42,251 nt of DNA from an uncultured Pelagibacteraceae bacterium (lineage in GTDB: Bacteria > Pseudomonadota > Alphaproteobacteria > Pelagibacterales > Pelagibacteraceae): positions 1-42,251 of the forward strand of contig CACPDA010000006.1 of the NCBI GenBank assembly GCA_902632515.1. Reading direction: 5' to 3'. The position numbers and the translations under genes are program-made. Under the pieces are notes generated by a model. It was not told the DNA's origin. It worked only from the letters and a program-made list of their open reading frames with translations, and did not search any database. This document shows, piece by piece, positions 9,501-18,236 of the stretch; within the stretch, counting starts at the first letter, position 1, and each line of letters begins with the position of its first letter.

Positions 9501-9835
9501 TGAGTCCAATAATTAAATTAAGTGATAATGCTGCAAATAAAATTAAAGAGATTATGTCAGGTGCTGAGAAAAAAGTATTAGGAGTAAGAGTTTCCGTCAA
9601 ATCAGGTGGATGTGCAGGCATGTCTTATGTTATGGAATATTCAAAAGAAATAAATCAAAATGATGAGGTGGTCGAAGATAAAGGAGTGAAAGTTTTTATA
9701 GATTCTGCAGCAGTTATGTATTTATTAGGTACAGAAATGGATTATAAAAAAGAGGAATTTTCATCTAGTTTTGTGTTTAATAATCCTAATGAAACTGAGC
9801 GTTGTGGCTGTGGTGAATCCTTTAAAACAAGCTAA
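9500..9835 (+). CDS. sufA: A-type Fe-S carrier (SufA/IscA/ErpA family)
   Basis: A 111-residue HesB/IscA-fold protein that carries clusters from the scaffold to client enzymes. All three ligand cysteines are present: C38 in SGGCAG and C102 and C104 in RCGCGESF. It is the last gene of the suf operon and shares one base with the DUF59 gene. SufA and ErpA cannot be separated by sequence alone; location in the suf operon favours sufA. Confidence 0.93.
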   Translation: MSPIIKLSDNAANKIKEIMSGAEKKVLGVRVSVKSGGCAGMSYVMEYSKEINQNDEVVEDKGVKVFIDSAAVMYLLGTEMDYKKEEFSSSFVFNNPNETERCGCGESFKTS

Positions 9836-9866
9836 TTATTAGTATCCCGTAAGTTGCATAGCAGTA

Positions 9867-9895
9867 TTGCATTATACGCATAACTAGTGTATGAT
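9867..9895 (+). promoter_or_regulatory. Candidate sigma70 promoter for the small gene at 9903
   Basis: TTGCAT at 9867-9872 and TATGAT at 9890-9895 are separated by 17 bp, close to the standard -35/-10 layout. The expected transcription start falls near 9902-9903, which is the A of the second in-frame ATG, so the transcript may be leaderless. Prediction by eye only. Confidence 0.5.
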
Positions 9896-9902
9896 TCACT
9901 TT

Positions 9903-10073
9903 ATGAATAAGTTTGAATTTAAAAATCTTGTTAAAGGCCTTAAAAATTCTTTAAAAGAAAAAACTTTTTTTAAAGATTTACGTAAAGAAGTTGAAACTGG
10001 TGCTAACGGCACACAGGATTATGTTGTAAAAAAAGGTGTTAATAAGAATACAATTGCTACAACAAGACAGTAA
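9903..10073 (+). CDS. Small basic protein of unknown function
   Basis: A 56-codon ORF that I do not recognise. The product is lysine-rich and hydrophilic (MNKFEFKNLVKGLKNSLKEK at the start, then a GANGTQDYVVKKG segment), with no membrane segment or cysteine. An ATG lies 12 bases upstream at 9891, but it overlaps the candidate -10 element, so I prefer 9903. No Shine-Dalgarno sequence precedes it, in line with a leaderless message. It stops directly against the 3' end of the convergent glnA. It may be specific to SAR11. Confidence 0.6.
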   Translation: MNKFEFKNLVKGLKNSLKEKTFFKDLRKEVETGANGTQDYVVKKGVNKNTIATTRQ

Positions 10074-11480
10074 TTAGCTGCTGTAATACATTTCAAATTC
10101 CACTGGATGAGGTGCATGTTCGAATTTATGAATTTCTTCAAATTTAAGAGCGATATAAGCATCAATTTGGTCATCAGTAAATACACCACCTTGAGTTAAA
10201 AACTCTCTATCTTTATCCAGACTTTCCATTGCTTCTCTCAATGACCCACAAACTGTTGGAATAGCTTTAACTTCTTCTGGTGGTAAATCGTACAAGTCCT
10301 TATCAAAAGATTCACCAGGGTGAATTTTATTTTTTATACCATCTAAACCTGCCATTAGCATTGCAGCAAATGTTAAATATGGATTTCCAGATGCATCTGG
10401 AAATCTAATTTCACACCTAGCGCCTTTTTTGCTTAGAGTAATTGGAATTCTACAAGAAGCTGATCTATTTCTAGCAGAATATGCAAGTAATACAGGAGCT
10501 TCAAAACCAGGTACTAATCTTTTATAACTATTTGTTGTTGAGTTTGCGAAAGCATTTATTGCTTTTGCATGTTTTAAAATTCCACCAATGTAATGAAGTG
10601 CAGTTTCTGATAATCCAGCATAAGCATCCCCAGAAAATATTGGCGTATCACCTTTCCAGATTGATTGATGAATATGCATTCCTGAACCATTATCTCCTGC
10701 AACAGGTTTAGGCATAAACGTAGCTGTTTTACCAAAAGAATGTGTTACCATTTGTACAACATATTTATACAATTGAACATTATCAGCTTGATCGACTAAA
10801 GTACCAAAATACATTCCAAGTTCATGTTGACTTGGTGCAACTTCGTGATGATGTTTTTCAACTTTAATTCCTACTTCTTTTAAATTTTTTAAATATTCTC
10901 CCCGCATATCTTGTTCACTATCAACAGGAGGAACTGGAAAATAACCACCTTTTATTGGAGGTCTATGACCCATATTTCCATTTTCATATTCTTTACCAGA
11001 GTTATATGGACCTTCTTTACTATCAATTTTAAATCCACACTCATTCATATCATTTTTAATTCTGACGTCATCAAAAACAAAAAATTCTGGTTCTGGTCCA
11101 AAAAATGCTTTATCACCAATCCCTGATGCTTTTAAATATTCTTCAGCTTTTTTAGCAACACCTCTTGGATCTCTTTCATAAGGAGTTTTCTTTATTGCAT
11201 CTAAGATATCACAAAATAGAACAACAGTATTGTGTGATGTAAAGGGGTCTAAGAAAAATCTAGATAAATCCGGTTTTAAAATCATGTCAGATTCATTAAT
11301 AGCTTTCCAACCAGCTATAGATGAGCCATCAAAAAATACGCCATCGTTTAACATATCATCGTCAACAGCTGTTACATCCATTGTCAAATGTTGAAGTTTA
11401 CCTCTAGGATCTGTAAATCTTAAATCGACAAATTCAACTTCTTTATCTTTGATAAATTTTAACACATTGCTAGCGTTCAT
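10074..11480 (-). CDS. glnA: Glutamine synthetase type I
   Basis: Makes glutamine from glutamate and ammonium with ATP; main entry of ammonium into metabolism together with the Amt transporter at the right end of the window. It has 468 residues. The catalytic-domain motifs [31 protein letters not shown] and NRSASCRIP are present. Tyr397 in DLYDLPPEE is the site adenylylated by GlnE in related enzymes, so post-translational control is likely. A strong Shine-Dalgarno sequence (AAAGGAG, 11486-11492 on this strand) fixes the start. It converges with the small gene on its right flank with no gap. Confidence 0.98.
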   Translation of the reverse strand: MNASNVLKFIKDKEVEFVDLRFTDPRGKLQHLTMDVTAVDDDMLNDGVFFDGSSIAGWKAINESDMILKPDLSRFFLDPFTSHNTVVLFCDILDAIKKTPYERDPRGVAKKAEEYLKASGIGDKAFFGPEPEFFVFDDVRIKNDMNECGFKIDSKEGPYNSGKEYENGNMGHRPPIKGGYFPVPPVDSEQDMRGEYLKNLKEVGIKVEKHHHEVAPSQHELGMYFGTLVDQADNVQLYKYVVQMVTHSFGKTATFMPKPVAGDNGSGMHIHQSIWKGDTPIFSGDAYAGLSETALHYIGGILKHAKAINAFANSTTNSYKRLVPGFEAPVLLAYSARNRSASCRIPITLSKKGARCEIRFPDASGNPYLTFAAMLMAGLDGIKNKIHPGESFDKDLYDLPPEEVKAIPTVCGSLREAMESLDKDREFLTQGGVFTDDQIDAYIALKFEEIHKFEHAPHPVEFEMYYSS

Positions 11481-11499
11481 TTTTTCTCCTTTATAAAAC

Positions 11500-11516
11500 T
11501 GGTACTTGTGATACCA
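11500..11516 (-). promoter_or_regulatory. Small hairpin in the glnA leader
   Basis: On the glnA strand, TGGTA and TACCA form a 5-bp inverted repeat around a 7-base loop, 8 bases upstream of the Shine-Dalgarno sequence. It could stabilise the message or be a protein site. It does not match the glutamine-sensing glnA RNA motif as far as I can tell. Weak evidence. Confidence 0.25.
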
Positions 11517-11619
11517 AAAAAAGACTGATAAATAATGCTCTTTTAATTAATAACACCTATGCAATTTTTACATATGTGTGAATTTAGTTGATAAATAACC
11601 AGTAATTTGTAGTTGAATT

Positions 11620-12099
11620 ATGTCTACGTTAGATAGAGAGCCTGTAAAAAGAGTGGAGAAGTTTTTAAGAGATTTTAATCAAAATTTAAAAGTTATTTTA
11701 TTAAATACTTCAGCCAAGACTGCTCTAGAGGCAGCATCATCTTTAAATTGTGAGGTAGGAGCGATAGTTAAAAGTTTACTTTTCAAGACAAATAACACAT
11801 ATATTTTATGCTTAGTTTCAGGAGACAAAAAAGCTTCTTTAAATAAAATAAAAAAAATACTGGGTATTAAAGATGTTTCAATGGCTTCAGCTAGTGAAGT
11901 AAAAGATATAACGGGATTTACTATAGGAGGTGTCTCACCAGTTGGTCATTTAAGCAAAATTAATATTTACATTGATCATTCACTAAAAAGATTTGTTTAT
12001 TTATATGCAGCTGCTGGACATCCGAATTGTGTATTTAAAATAAATTATAGAGATCTACAAAAAATCACAAATGGGCTTATTAAGGAAATTACTGAATGA
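11620..12099 (+). CDS. YbaK/EbsC-family aminoacyl-tRNA deacylase
   Basis: A 159-residue single-domain protein of the YbaK/ProX editing family, which hydrolyses mischarged tRNAs in trans. The catalytic lysine is probably K51 in AIVKSLLFK, and the glycine loop TIGGVSPVG (about 107-115) and the AAAGHPN segment near residue 130 are also characteristic. It starts after a 139-bp region divergent from glnA and overlaps the EamA permease by 4 bases. Which tRNA it edits cannot be read from the sequence. Confidence 0.88.
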   Translation: MSTLDREPVKRVEKFLRDFNQNLKVILLNTSAKTALEAASSLNCEVGAIVKSLLFKTNNTYILCLVSGDKKASLNKIKKILGIKDVSMASASEVKDITGFTIGGVSPVGHLSKINIYIDHSLKRFVYLYAAAGHPNCVFKINYRDLQKITNGLIKEITE

Positions 12100-12968
12100 G
12101 ACAACCAAAATTATTCGATTATTTGTTACTTACACTATTAGCATTAATTTGGGCCTCTGCATTTTTTAATATTAAAATTGCAACTTATTCATATGGACCT
12201 GTCACTATAGCTTTTCTAAGAGTTTTTTTTGGAGCAATCCCAGTTTTATTTCTTTGTTATTTAAAGAAAATTAGAATTGAAGCATTTTCAAAAGACTGGC
12301 ATTGGTTCGCAATGATAGGTTTTATCAATTTAGTTGCTCCATTTTTTTTAATCGCTTATGGAGTAAAATCAGTTCAAAGTAATCTAGCAGCAATATTAAT
12401 GTCTACAACGCCTCTAAGCTCTACAGTCCTAGCACATTTTTATACTAAAAATGAAAAATTTAATTTTATAAAGACTATTGGAATATTAATCGGATTTTCA
12501 GGTATTGTTTTTTTATTTTCTGATAATCTATTGATTGATGAAAACAATTTTTCATCTGCATTATTAATTTTATTAGGATCAACTTGTTATGTCATTGGAG
12601 GAGTTTTAACCTTAAAGATAAGTAAGAAAAAAAATGAGAATGTTACTGGGTCTATATTAATTTGGGCAACAATTATTTTAATTCCTTTAATAATCTTTAT
12701 TGAACAACCGTGGAAGTTGTCACCTAGATTAGATTCAACTATCTCTGTAATTTATCTTGGACTTGTTTCAACAGGTATAGCTTGGTTATTAAGATTTAAA
12801 ATATTAGTTAATAATGGATTAATTTTTCAGTCTCAGGTTTCTTATTTAATACCAATTTTTGGTACAATACTGAGCTATATATTTTTAAAAGAATTAATTA
12901 CATTTAAAGTATTAATTTCATTAACAGCAGTTGTTATAGGAATATATTTCGTTAAAAAAAGTGGTTAA
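12096..12968 (+). CDS. EamA-family (DMT superfamily) membrane permease
   Basis: A 290-residue inner-membrane protein with about ten predicted hydrophobic helices arranged as two EamA repeats. The first begins LLLTLLALIWASAFFNIKIA and the second near residue 153 with ALLILLGSTCYVIGGVLTLK. Members of this family export or import amino acids and other small metabolites; the substrate here is unknown. It overlaps the YbaK-like gene, so the two are probably co-transcribed. It converges with the glycosyltransferase 5 bp downstream. Confidence 0.9.
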   Translation: MRQPKLFDYLLLTLLALIWASAFFNIKIATYSYGPVTIAFLRVFFGAIPVLFLCYLKKIRIEAFSKDWHWFAMIGFINLVAPFFLIAYGVKSVQSNLAAILMSTTPLSSTVLAHFYTKNEKFNFIKTIGILIGFSGIVFLFSDNLLIDENNFSSALLILLGSTCYVIGGVLTLKISKKKNENVTGSILIWATIILIPLIIFIEQPWKLSPRLDSTISVIYLGLVSTGIAWLLRFKILVNNGLIFQSQVSYLIPIFGTILSYIFLKELITFKVLISLTAVVIGIYFVKKSG

Positions 12969-12973
12969 TAAAT

Positions 12974-13882
12974 TTAATAATTTTTTTCTAGAGGTCTATA
13001 ATTAGACGGTAATCCAAGCATTGAATATAAAATTCCAAAGAATCTAGATTTATATTTATTTTCTTTTATTTTTTGAAAAGTTAAATAATAGAATATCATT
13101 TTAACGAATGATTTTAATAGTTTAAAAGACATTTTCCTTAAGGCAAAAATAAAACTAAAGTTTTTTTTATAATAATAAAAACTTGACCACATATAATGCC
13201 AATTTTTTAATTTTAGTAAATTTTGTTTTTCAAAATTGGATTTTGCTGATGAGCTTTTAAAACCTAAATGTTGTACGATTAGATTTTTTGCAAAATAAAT
13301 ATCTCCACCTTTTTTTATAACCGATCTACATAAATCTATTTCTTCCATAAATAAGAAATAGTTTTGATCAAAAATGTTACGGTTTTTAAAATTTTTTAAA
13401 TTTACTAATATAGAAAATCCTTTAATCCAGTCTACTTTTATCAAATTAAAATTTTTATCAAAATTACTTCTTTTCAAGAAATTTTTTTGTTTATCTTTAT
13501 TAAAATAACCAGCTGAGAATATATTGTTATTTTTAGAGTCATTGCATCCAATTAAATGAAAATTTTTTATATTATTTAAATTATCATATAATTTTTGAAA
13601 AAAATTTTTAGAACAAATTACATCAGGACTTAAAATTAAAGCATAATCAGTTTTAACTTTATTTAATCCAAAGTTATTACCACCACTATAACCAAGATTT
13701 AAGCCAGTACAAAAGATTTTTAAATTTTTAAATTTATTTGTAAAATAACTTTTATCATTGAAACTTTTAGAATTTTCAATGATTATAATACTTATATTTT
13801 TTTTTATATTTTCTAAACAATTTCTAAGAACTTTTTTATTTGTTTTATAAGTAACAATTACTACTGTAATTTTATTTTTCAT
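12974..13882 (-). CDS. Glycosyltransferase family 2
   Basis: A 302-residue GT-A fold transferase. The N-terminus KITVVIVTYKTNKKVLRNC is typical, GLNLGYSGGNNFGLN is a strong family 2 rhamnosyltransferase-like motif, the metal-binding acidic motif is probably the SPDV segment, and MEEIDLCRSVIKKGGDIYF supplies the catalytic ED region. No long C-terminal membrane anchor is obvious. It is likely to act in cell-surface polysaccharide synthesis at the cytoplasmic face. It is very rich in Lys, Asn and Phe. It is the last gene of a leftward run with the methyltransferase (22-bp gap), to which it shows no functional link. Confidence 0.88.
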   Translation of the reverse strand: MKNKITVVIVTYKTNKKVLRNCLENIKKNISIIIIENSKSFNDKSYFTNKFKNLKIFCTGLNLGYSGGNNFGLNKVKTDYALILSPDVICSKNFFQKLYDNLNNIKNFHLIGCNDSKNNNIFSAGYFNKDKQKNFLKRSNFDKNFNLIKVDWIKGFSILVNLKNFKNRNIFDQNYFLFMEEIDLCRSVIKKGGDIYFAKNLIVQHLGFKSSSAKSNFEKQNLLKLKNWHYMWSSFYYYKKNFSFIFALRKMSFKLLKSFVKMIFYYLTFQKIKENKYKSRFFGILYSMLGLPSNYRPLEKNY

Positions 13883-13904
13883 CTAGCTAGAAATTAACTT
13901 TAAT

Positions 13905-14816
13905 TTAATCTAAAATTTTTGCAAAAGCTTTAATATGTGCTGGTCGTATTTCACAACATCCTCCAATTATAGTTGCACCTGCCTCTTTAGAACTTTTAGC
14001 AAATTTAGCCATCTTATCTGGAGTTAAGTCCTTACGTTGACCTAAAAATTCATTAGGATTTCCAGTTTTACTTTTTTTAAAATTTTTTGTAAAGCCTCCG
14101 GCTATTTTTGTTCTTTCAAAAGCATTTATTTTAAAACCAAAAGGATAACCAATTGATTTGATTTCATTAATATTTTTTTTAAAGTTTTCAGGAGAGACGC
14201 AAGCTAAAATTAAACCCAATAAATTTTTACAATCAATATTTTTTGTAATATCTGACAATTTTTCACCACTTGGAAGAGAAGTTCCTTCGGATATATGTGC
14301 ACCAATTAAAAAGGGCTTATTAAATTCTTTTATAGATTTTACTGCAATTGAAATTTCTCTTACGCTACTCAAAACATCAAAATAAAAAAAATCTACATAA
14401 GGATTTAAAATTTTTGCTTGGTCTTTAAAATCATTAAAAATGTCATTTTCGTCTCTTTCATCAGAAGAATAAGTTATATTTTGAGGAGGCAAACCACCTG
14501 CAATAAAAACCCTAGGATATTTATCTTTTATTTTTTTTGCTATTTCTCCTGCTTGTTTATTTAATATTTCAAATTTATCTTCTAAGTTATTTTGTTTTAA
14601 TCTTTGTCTTCTAGTTGCAAATGTATTCGTAACAATTACCTCTGCACCAGCTTTAACAAAGTCCTCATGTATATTTTCAATTAAAGAATGATTTTTTTTA
14701 TTAAGAAGAGCTTTTGCACTCCATAAAGTACCCTCAGGACTCAATCCTCTAGCAAGTAACTCTTGACCCATACCACCATCTAAAATTCTGATTTGTTTAA
14801 AAAAATTTTTGTCCAT
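13905..14816 (-). CDS. Homocysteine S-methyltransferase family protein
   Basis: A 303-residue zinc methyltransferase of the BHMT/MmuM/MetH N-terminal family. ILDGGMGQELL and VTNTFATRR are family signatures and the zinc ligands are C206 (LILACVSPEN) and C287-C288 (GGCCEIRPAHI). It transfers a methyl group to homocysteine, giving methionine, probably from a sulfonium or betaine donor such as S-methylmethionine, DMSP or glycine betaine; the donor cannot be read here. No cobalamin domain is attached. It lies 4 bp after the TSUP permease gene, so the two are probably co-transcribed. No SAM riboswitch was seen upstream. Confidence 0.85.
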   Translation of the reverse strand: MDKNFFKQIRILDGGMGQELLARGLSPEGTLWSAKALLNKKNHSLIENIHEDFVKAGAEVIVTNTFATRRQRLKQNNLEDKFEILNKQAGEIAKKIKDKYPRVFIAGGLPPQNITYSSDERDENDIFNDFKDQAKILNPYVDFFYFDVLSSVREISIAVKSIKEFNKPFLIGAHISEGTSLPSGEKLSDITKNIDCKNLLGLILACVSPENFKKNINEIKSIGYPFGFKINAFERTKIAGGFTKNFKKSKTGNPNEFLGQRKDLTPDKMAKFAKSSKEAGATIIGGCCEIRPAHIKAFAKILD

Positions 14817-14820
14817 GAAT

Positions 14821-15570
14821 TTAATATATGAAGAGTTTTATACCAATTCTTACAGAGACAAAAATAATTAATAATGATGTCATTATAGTTAAAGTGCGAC
14901 TTGAAAGAACTTTAAGATTTAAATAATTTCCAATAAAACCTCCTATTAAAACACTCAAAAAAAGCATCCAGTAATTTGTTAGGTCGTAAAAAGTATTTTC
15001 CTTCGTAAATTGTCCTAAAATTCCTGATATTGAATTAATTAAGATAAAAAGAGAAGCTGTTGTTATGATTACTTTTGGTTTTTCTGCTTTAAGTAAAAAA
15101 AGTATTGGGCTTAAAAAAATACCCCCTCCAATACCCACAATTCCAGAAACAAGTCCAAGAATAGATCCAATCAAAAAAGAATAAATAGTATTAAGTTTAT
15201 TTATTTTAAAATTATCTGTTTCGTAAGATTTATTATTTATTAATAGTAATATTCCAGCTACCGTAAGAACAAAAAATAAAATAATTTCAAAAATTTCTTT
15301 TTCAATTTTTAGTGATCCTCCAAAAAAAGCAAAAGGAATAGAACCAAATAAAAATGGAAGTAATAACTTGAAATTATGATTGCCAACCCGAATATAATTA
15401 AATGAATTTCCTGACACAACTATGATGTTGCATATAAGTGCTATTACAGGAAAAATATAATACGGAATTTCCCAAATTAGCAATAAAGCTAAATATGTAG
15501 ATCCACCTCCAAAACCAACACTAGAGTATAAAATAGCTGTTATTAAAAATAATATTGATAATATAATCAT
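14821..15570 (-). CDS. TSUP (TauE/SafE) family membrane permease
   Basis: A 249-residue inner-membrane protein with about eight hydrophobic segments in two repeats. Repeat motifs GFGGGSTYLALLL (N-terminal) and GIVGIGGGIFLSPILFL (middle) are the hallmark of TSUP carriers, which move sulfite, sulfonates or other organosulfur anions. It is the first gene of a leftward run followed 4 bp later by a homocysteine methyltransferase, which supports a sulfur-related substrate, though this is inference. Only 14 bp separate its start from the divergent moaB. Confidence 0.88.
   Translation of the reverse strand: MIILSILFLITAILYSSVGFGGGSTYLALLLIWEIPYYIFPVIALICNIIVVSGNSFNYIRVGNHNFKLLLPFLFGSIPFAFFGGSLKIEKEIFEIILFFVLTVAGILLLINNKSYETDNFKINKLNTIYSFLIGSILGLVSGIVGIGGGIFLSPILFLLKAEKPKVIITTASLFILINSISGILGQFTKENTFYDLTNYWMLFLSVLIGGFIGNYLNLKVLSSRTLTIMTSLLIIFVSVRIGIKLFIY
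15562..15567 (+). promoter_or_regulatory. Candidate -10 element for moaB inside the divergent gene
   Basis: A perfect TATAAT lies within the first codons of the divergent TSUP gene, 17 bases before the moaB ATG. It would give a leader of about 10 bases. No good -35 element was found at the right distance, so the call is tentative. Confidence 0.35.
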
Positions 15571-15584
15571 ATAAAATATTTTTT

Positions 15585-16085
15585 ATGAAAGTAAATATTG
15601 CACTATTAACTGTAACAGATACTAGAACAATTGATAATGATAAATCTGGTGGAATTTTAGTAAATAAATTTCAAGAGGCAAATCATAATTTAGTAGAAAG
15701 AAAAATATGTAAGGATAATAAAGATGATATAGTTTTCATATTAAAAGATTGGCTAAAGAATAAAAAGATTGATGTTATAATAACCACTGGAGGTACTGGC
15801 CTTACCGGTAGAGATATTACTCCTGAGGCTTTAGAAGAAATTGCTGACAAACATATCATTGGATTTGGAGAATTATTTCGAAATATAAGTTTAAAAAGTG
15901 TGGGTACATCTGCTATTCAATCAAGAGCTTGTGCAGTTTTATCGAATGGAAAATATATATTTGCATTACCAGGTTCATCTGGCGGAGTGATTGATGCGTG
16001 GGAAGAAATATTAAAATATCAATTAGACATTAATCATAAACCCTGTAATTTTGTAGAATTATTTCCTAGATTAAAAGAAAAATAA
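15585..16085 (+). CDS. moaB: Molybdopterin adenylyltransferase-like protein MoaB
   Basis: A 166-residue MogA/MoaB-fold protein that activates molybdopterin by adenylylation before molybdenum insertion. Motifs are LLTVTDTRTIDNDKSGG, TTGGTGLTGRDITPEA and the LPGSSGGVIDAWEEIL C-terminal block. It belongs with the Moco operon at 19631-23885 functionally but is separated from it by about 4 kb. It ends at the convergent DUF1244 gene with no spacer. The MoaB name is preferred over MogA on length and sequence. Confidence 0.93.
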   Translation: MKVNIALLTVTDTRTIDNDKSGGILVNKFQEANHNLVERKICKDNKDDIVFILKDWLKNKKIDVIITTGGTGLTGRDITPEALEEIADKHIIGFGELFRNISLKSVGTSAIQSRACAVLSNGKYIFALPGSSGGVIDAWEEILKYQLDINHKPCNFVELFPRLKEK

Positions 16086-16331
16086 TTATTTTTGATATTT
16101 TTCTTTCCATTCTGAATAGGGCATTCCATAAATATGTTCCCTTGCATCAGGATCTGAAATAGTTATACCTTTTTTTTCAGCTTCTTCTCTGTACCACCTT
16201 GATAAACAGTTTCTACAAAAGTTAGCTAAATTCATGAGATCAATATTTTGAACATCTTTCCTTTCATTTAAATGTTTTAATAATCTTTCAAAGGTTGCAG
16301 ATTGGATTTCTATTTTTTCATTTTTATTCAT
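16086..16331 (-). CDS. DUF1244 domain protein
   Basis: An 81-residue protein that matches the DUF1244 family common in Proteobacteria. The conserved core LANFCRNCLSRWYREEAEKKG carries a CxxC pair, followed by DPDAREHIYGMPYSEWK. No function is established for the family; the CxxC might bind metal. It is convergent with moaB, with zero spacing, and divergent from the large aldehyde dehydrogenase. Confidence 0.88.
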   Translation of the reverse strand: MNKNEKIEIQSATFERLLKHLNERKDVQNIDLMNLANFCRNCLSRWYREEAEKKGITISDPDAREHIYGMPYSEWKEKYQK

Positions 16332-16414
16332 AAAAAAATTATTAATGACTTTTTAAATAAGCACAAGATATAGTATTCATACAATTCATAGTAGAAAATT
16401 TAAATTATTACAAA

Positions 16415-16443
16415 TAGACATGAGTAATTATTATTAGTTAAAT
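16415..16443 (+). promoter_or_regulatory. Candidate promoter of the extended aldehyde dehydrogenase gene
   Basis: TAGACA (16415-16420) and TTAAAT (16438-16443) are separated by 17 bp. The predicted transcript start is about 16450, the position of the first ATG, so translation of the long form could be leaderless. This is a by-eye prediction in AT-rich DNA. Confidence 0.35.
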
Positions 16444-16449
16444 GTGTTC

Positions 16450-18186
16450 ATGGCTAGTAAAAGTAAGAAAAAAGCAAAGCCAAAGACCAAGAAAAGAAAA
16501 AAAAAGTTGGTCAAATCTAGAAAAAAAATTAGAACAAAAAAAATAATCGTGACAAAAAAGTCTGCGACTAAGAAGCGTTCTAAAAAAACTAGAAAAAATA
16601 ATAAGCTAAAATCAACAAAAAAAACAAGAGGAGTAAAAAAAATGAGTGCAGAAGCTATGAAAGTGTCATCTGTATTAGATACTTCTCATTTGAAAGTAAA
16701 ATTCCCATTTAAAGCAAAATATGGGAACTACATCAACGGTAAGTTTGTAGAACCAAAATCTGGAAAGTATTTTGATAATACATCTCCGATTTCAAATGAA
16801 GTAATCTGTTCGATTGCACGATCAAACGAAAAAGACGTAGATGCTGCATTAGATGCAGCTCACGCAGCTTTCCCAACTTGGGGTAAAACCTCAATTACGG
16901 AAAGATCAAACATTCTTCTTAAAATTGCAGATGTCATTGAGAAAAATCTTAATGTATTAGCAACAGCTGAATGTTTAGATAATGGTAAGCCAATTAGAGA
17001 ATGTATGGCTGCTGATTTACCTCTAGTAATAGATCATTGGAGATATTTTGCTGGAGTAATAAGAGCAGAGGAAGGTTCAGTTGCTGAAATCAGTAACAGT
17101 GAATATTCTTATCACATTCCAGAACCGCTAGGAGTAGTTGGTCAGATTATACCTTGGAACTTTCCATTATTAATGGCAACTTGGAAACTTGCTCCAGCTT
17201 TAGCAGCAGGAAATTGTGTAGTGCTGAAACCAGCTGAGCAAACACCAGCATCAATCATGTTACTTATGGAACTTATTGGAGACTTATTACCTCCAGGAGT
17301 AGTAAACGTAGTAAGTGGTTATGGTTTAGAAGCTGGTAAACCACTAGCATCATCTAAAAGAATCAAAAAGATTGCTTTTACTGGTGAGACAACAACGGGT
17401 AGATTGATTATGCAATATGCATCTCAAAACTTAATACCAATAACGTTAGAGTTAGGTGGAAAATCTCCAAACATTTTCTTTGAAGACGTCATGGCAAAAG
17501 ATGATGACTTCTTTGATAAATGTCTAGAAGGTTTTGCTATGTTCACTTTAAACCAAGGTGAAGTTTGTACTTGTCCAAGTAGAGTATTAGTTCAAGAGTC
17601 TATCTATGATAAATTTATGGAAAAAGCTATTGCTAGAACTAAAGCTGTTAAACAAGACAATCCTTTAAAAATGGAAACAATGATTGGTGCACAAGCGTCA
17701 TTAGAACAAATGGAAAAAATTAAATCTTATCTTGATTTAGGTAAGAAAGAAGGTGCCAAAGTTCTATGTGGTGGAAATGTTGCAAAAATCAATAGTGGTT
17801 TAGAAAAAGGAAACTATATTGAACCAACTATTTTTGAAGGTGATAACTCAATGCGTATCTTCCAAGAAGAAATTTTTGGACCAGTAGTATCAGTAACTAA
17901 ATTTAAAGATGAAGCAGAAGCATTAGAAATTGCTAATGACACGCTTTATGGTTTAGGTGCTGGTGTTTGGACTAGAAATGGAAATATTGCTTACAGAATG
18001 GGTAGGGAAATACAAGCTGGTAGAGTTTGGACTAACTGTTATCATGCTTATCCTGCACACGCTGCATTTGGTGGATATAAACAATCTGGTATTGGAAGAG
18101 AAACACATAAAATGATGCTTAACCACTATAGACAAGTGAAAAATCTTCACGTGTCTTACAGTGAAAAGAAATTAGGCTTCTTTTAA
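16450..18186 (+). CDS. AldB/ExaC-like aldehyde dehydrogenase with a 64-residue lysine-rich N-terminal extension
   Basis: NAD(P)-dependent aldehyde dehydrogenase. Numbering from 16444 (a GTG two codons upstream), the catalytic Cys is C375 in [11 protein letters not shown], the general-base Glu is E336 in LELGGKSP and the cofactor Asn is in IPWNFPLL. The [11 protein letters not shown] motif and a DUF779 gene next door are typical of AldB/ExaC acetaldehyde dehydrogenases. The first 64 residues from the ATG at 16450 contain 35 Lys/Arg and no Asp/Glu, like a histone tail. An internal ATG at 16642, with a strong Shine-Dalgarno (AAGAGGAG, 16626-16633), would give a normal 515-residue enzyme. Both products are possible. 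Confidence 0.9.
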   Translation: MASKSKKKAKPKTKKRKKKLVKSRKKIRTKKIIVTKKSATKKRSKKTRKNNKLKSTKKTRGVKKMSAEAMKVSSVLDTSHLKVKFPFKAKYGNYINGKFVEPKSGKYFDNTSPISNEVICSIARSNEKDVDAALDAAHAAFPTWGKTSITERSNILLKIADVIEKNLNVLATAECLDNGKPIRECMAADLPLVIDHWRYFAGVIRAEEGSVAEISNSEYSYHIPEPLGVVGQIIPWNFPLLMATWKLAPALAAGNCVVLKPAEQTPASIMLLMELIGDLLPPGVVNVVSGYGLEAGKPLASSKRIKKIAFTGETTTGRLIMQYASQNLIPITLELGGKSPNIFFEDVMAKDDDFFDKCLEGFAMFTLNQGEVCTCPSRVLVQESIYDKFMEKAIARTKAVKQDNPLKMETMIGAQASLEQMEKIKSYLDLGKKEGAKVLCGGNVAKINSGLEKGNYIEPTIFEGDNSMRIFQEEIFGPVVSVTKFKDEAEALEIANDTLYGLGAGVWTRNGNIAYRMGREIQAGRVWTNCYHAYPAHAAFGGYKQSGIGRETHKMMLNHYRQVKNLHVSYSEKKLGFF

Positions 18187-18203
18187 AATTTAATTAATAT
18201 ATA

Positions 18204-18236
18204 ATGGCCTGTGAGGAATCACAGGCCATTTTTTTT
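18204..18236 (+). terminator. Rho-independent terminator after the aldehyde dehydrogenase
   Basis: A perfect 11-bp stem, ATGGCCTGTGA with TCACAGGCCAT, encloses a GGAA tetraloop (18215-18218) and is followed by eight T residues (18229-18236). This is the strongest terminator in the window together with that at 42038. The T tract runs directly into the ATG of the next gene. Confidence 0.92.

Noticed and set aside
10481..11126. Long open frames opposite glnA, and similar ones opposite aceA, sufC, ppc and the symporter
   Set aside because: They lie antisense to well-supported genes, have no family resemblance, and show the Leu/His-rich composition typical of antisense shadow frames.
11481..11619. 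Glutamine riboswitch (glnA motif) in the glnA leader
   Set aside because: The conserved bases of the motif are not visible; only a small 5-bp hairpin is found.
15568..15585. SAM-V or other SAM riboswitch ahead of the TSUP-methyltransferase pair
   Set aside because: Only 14 bp of non-coding DNA exist, far too short, and no conserved aptamer motif was seen.
18204..18236. In-frame ATG at 18204 that would extend the DUF779 protein by 11 residues
   Set aside because: The added codons are the terminator stem and T tract themselves; the domain aligns well from 18237.
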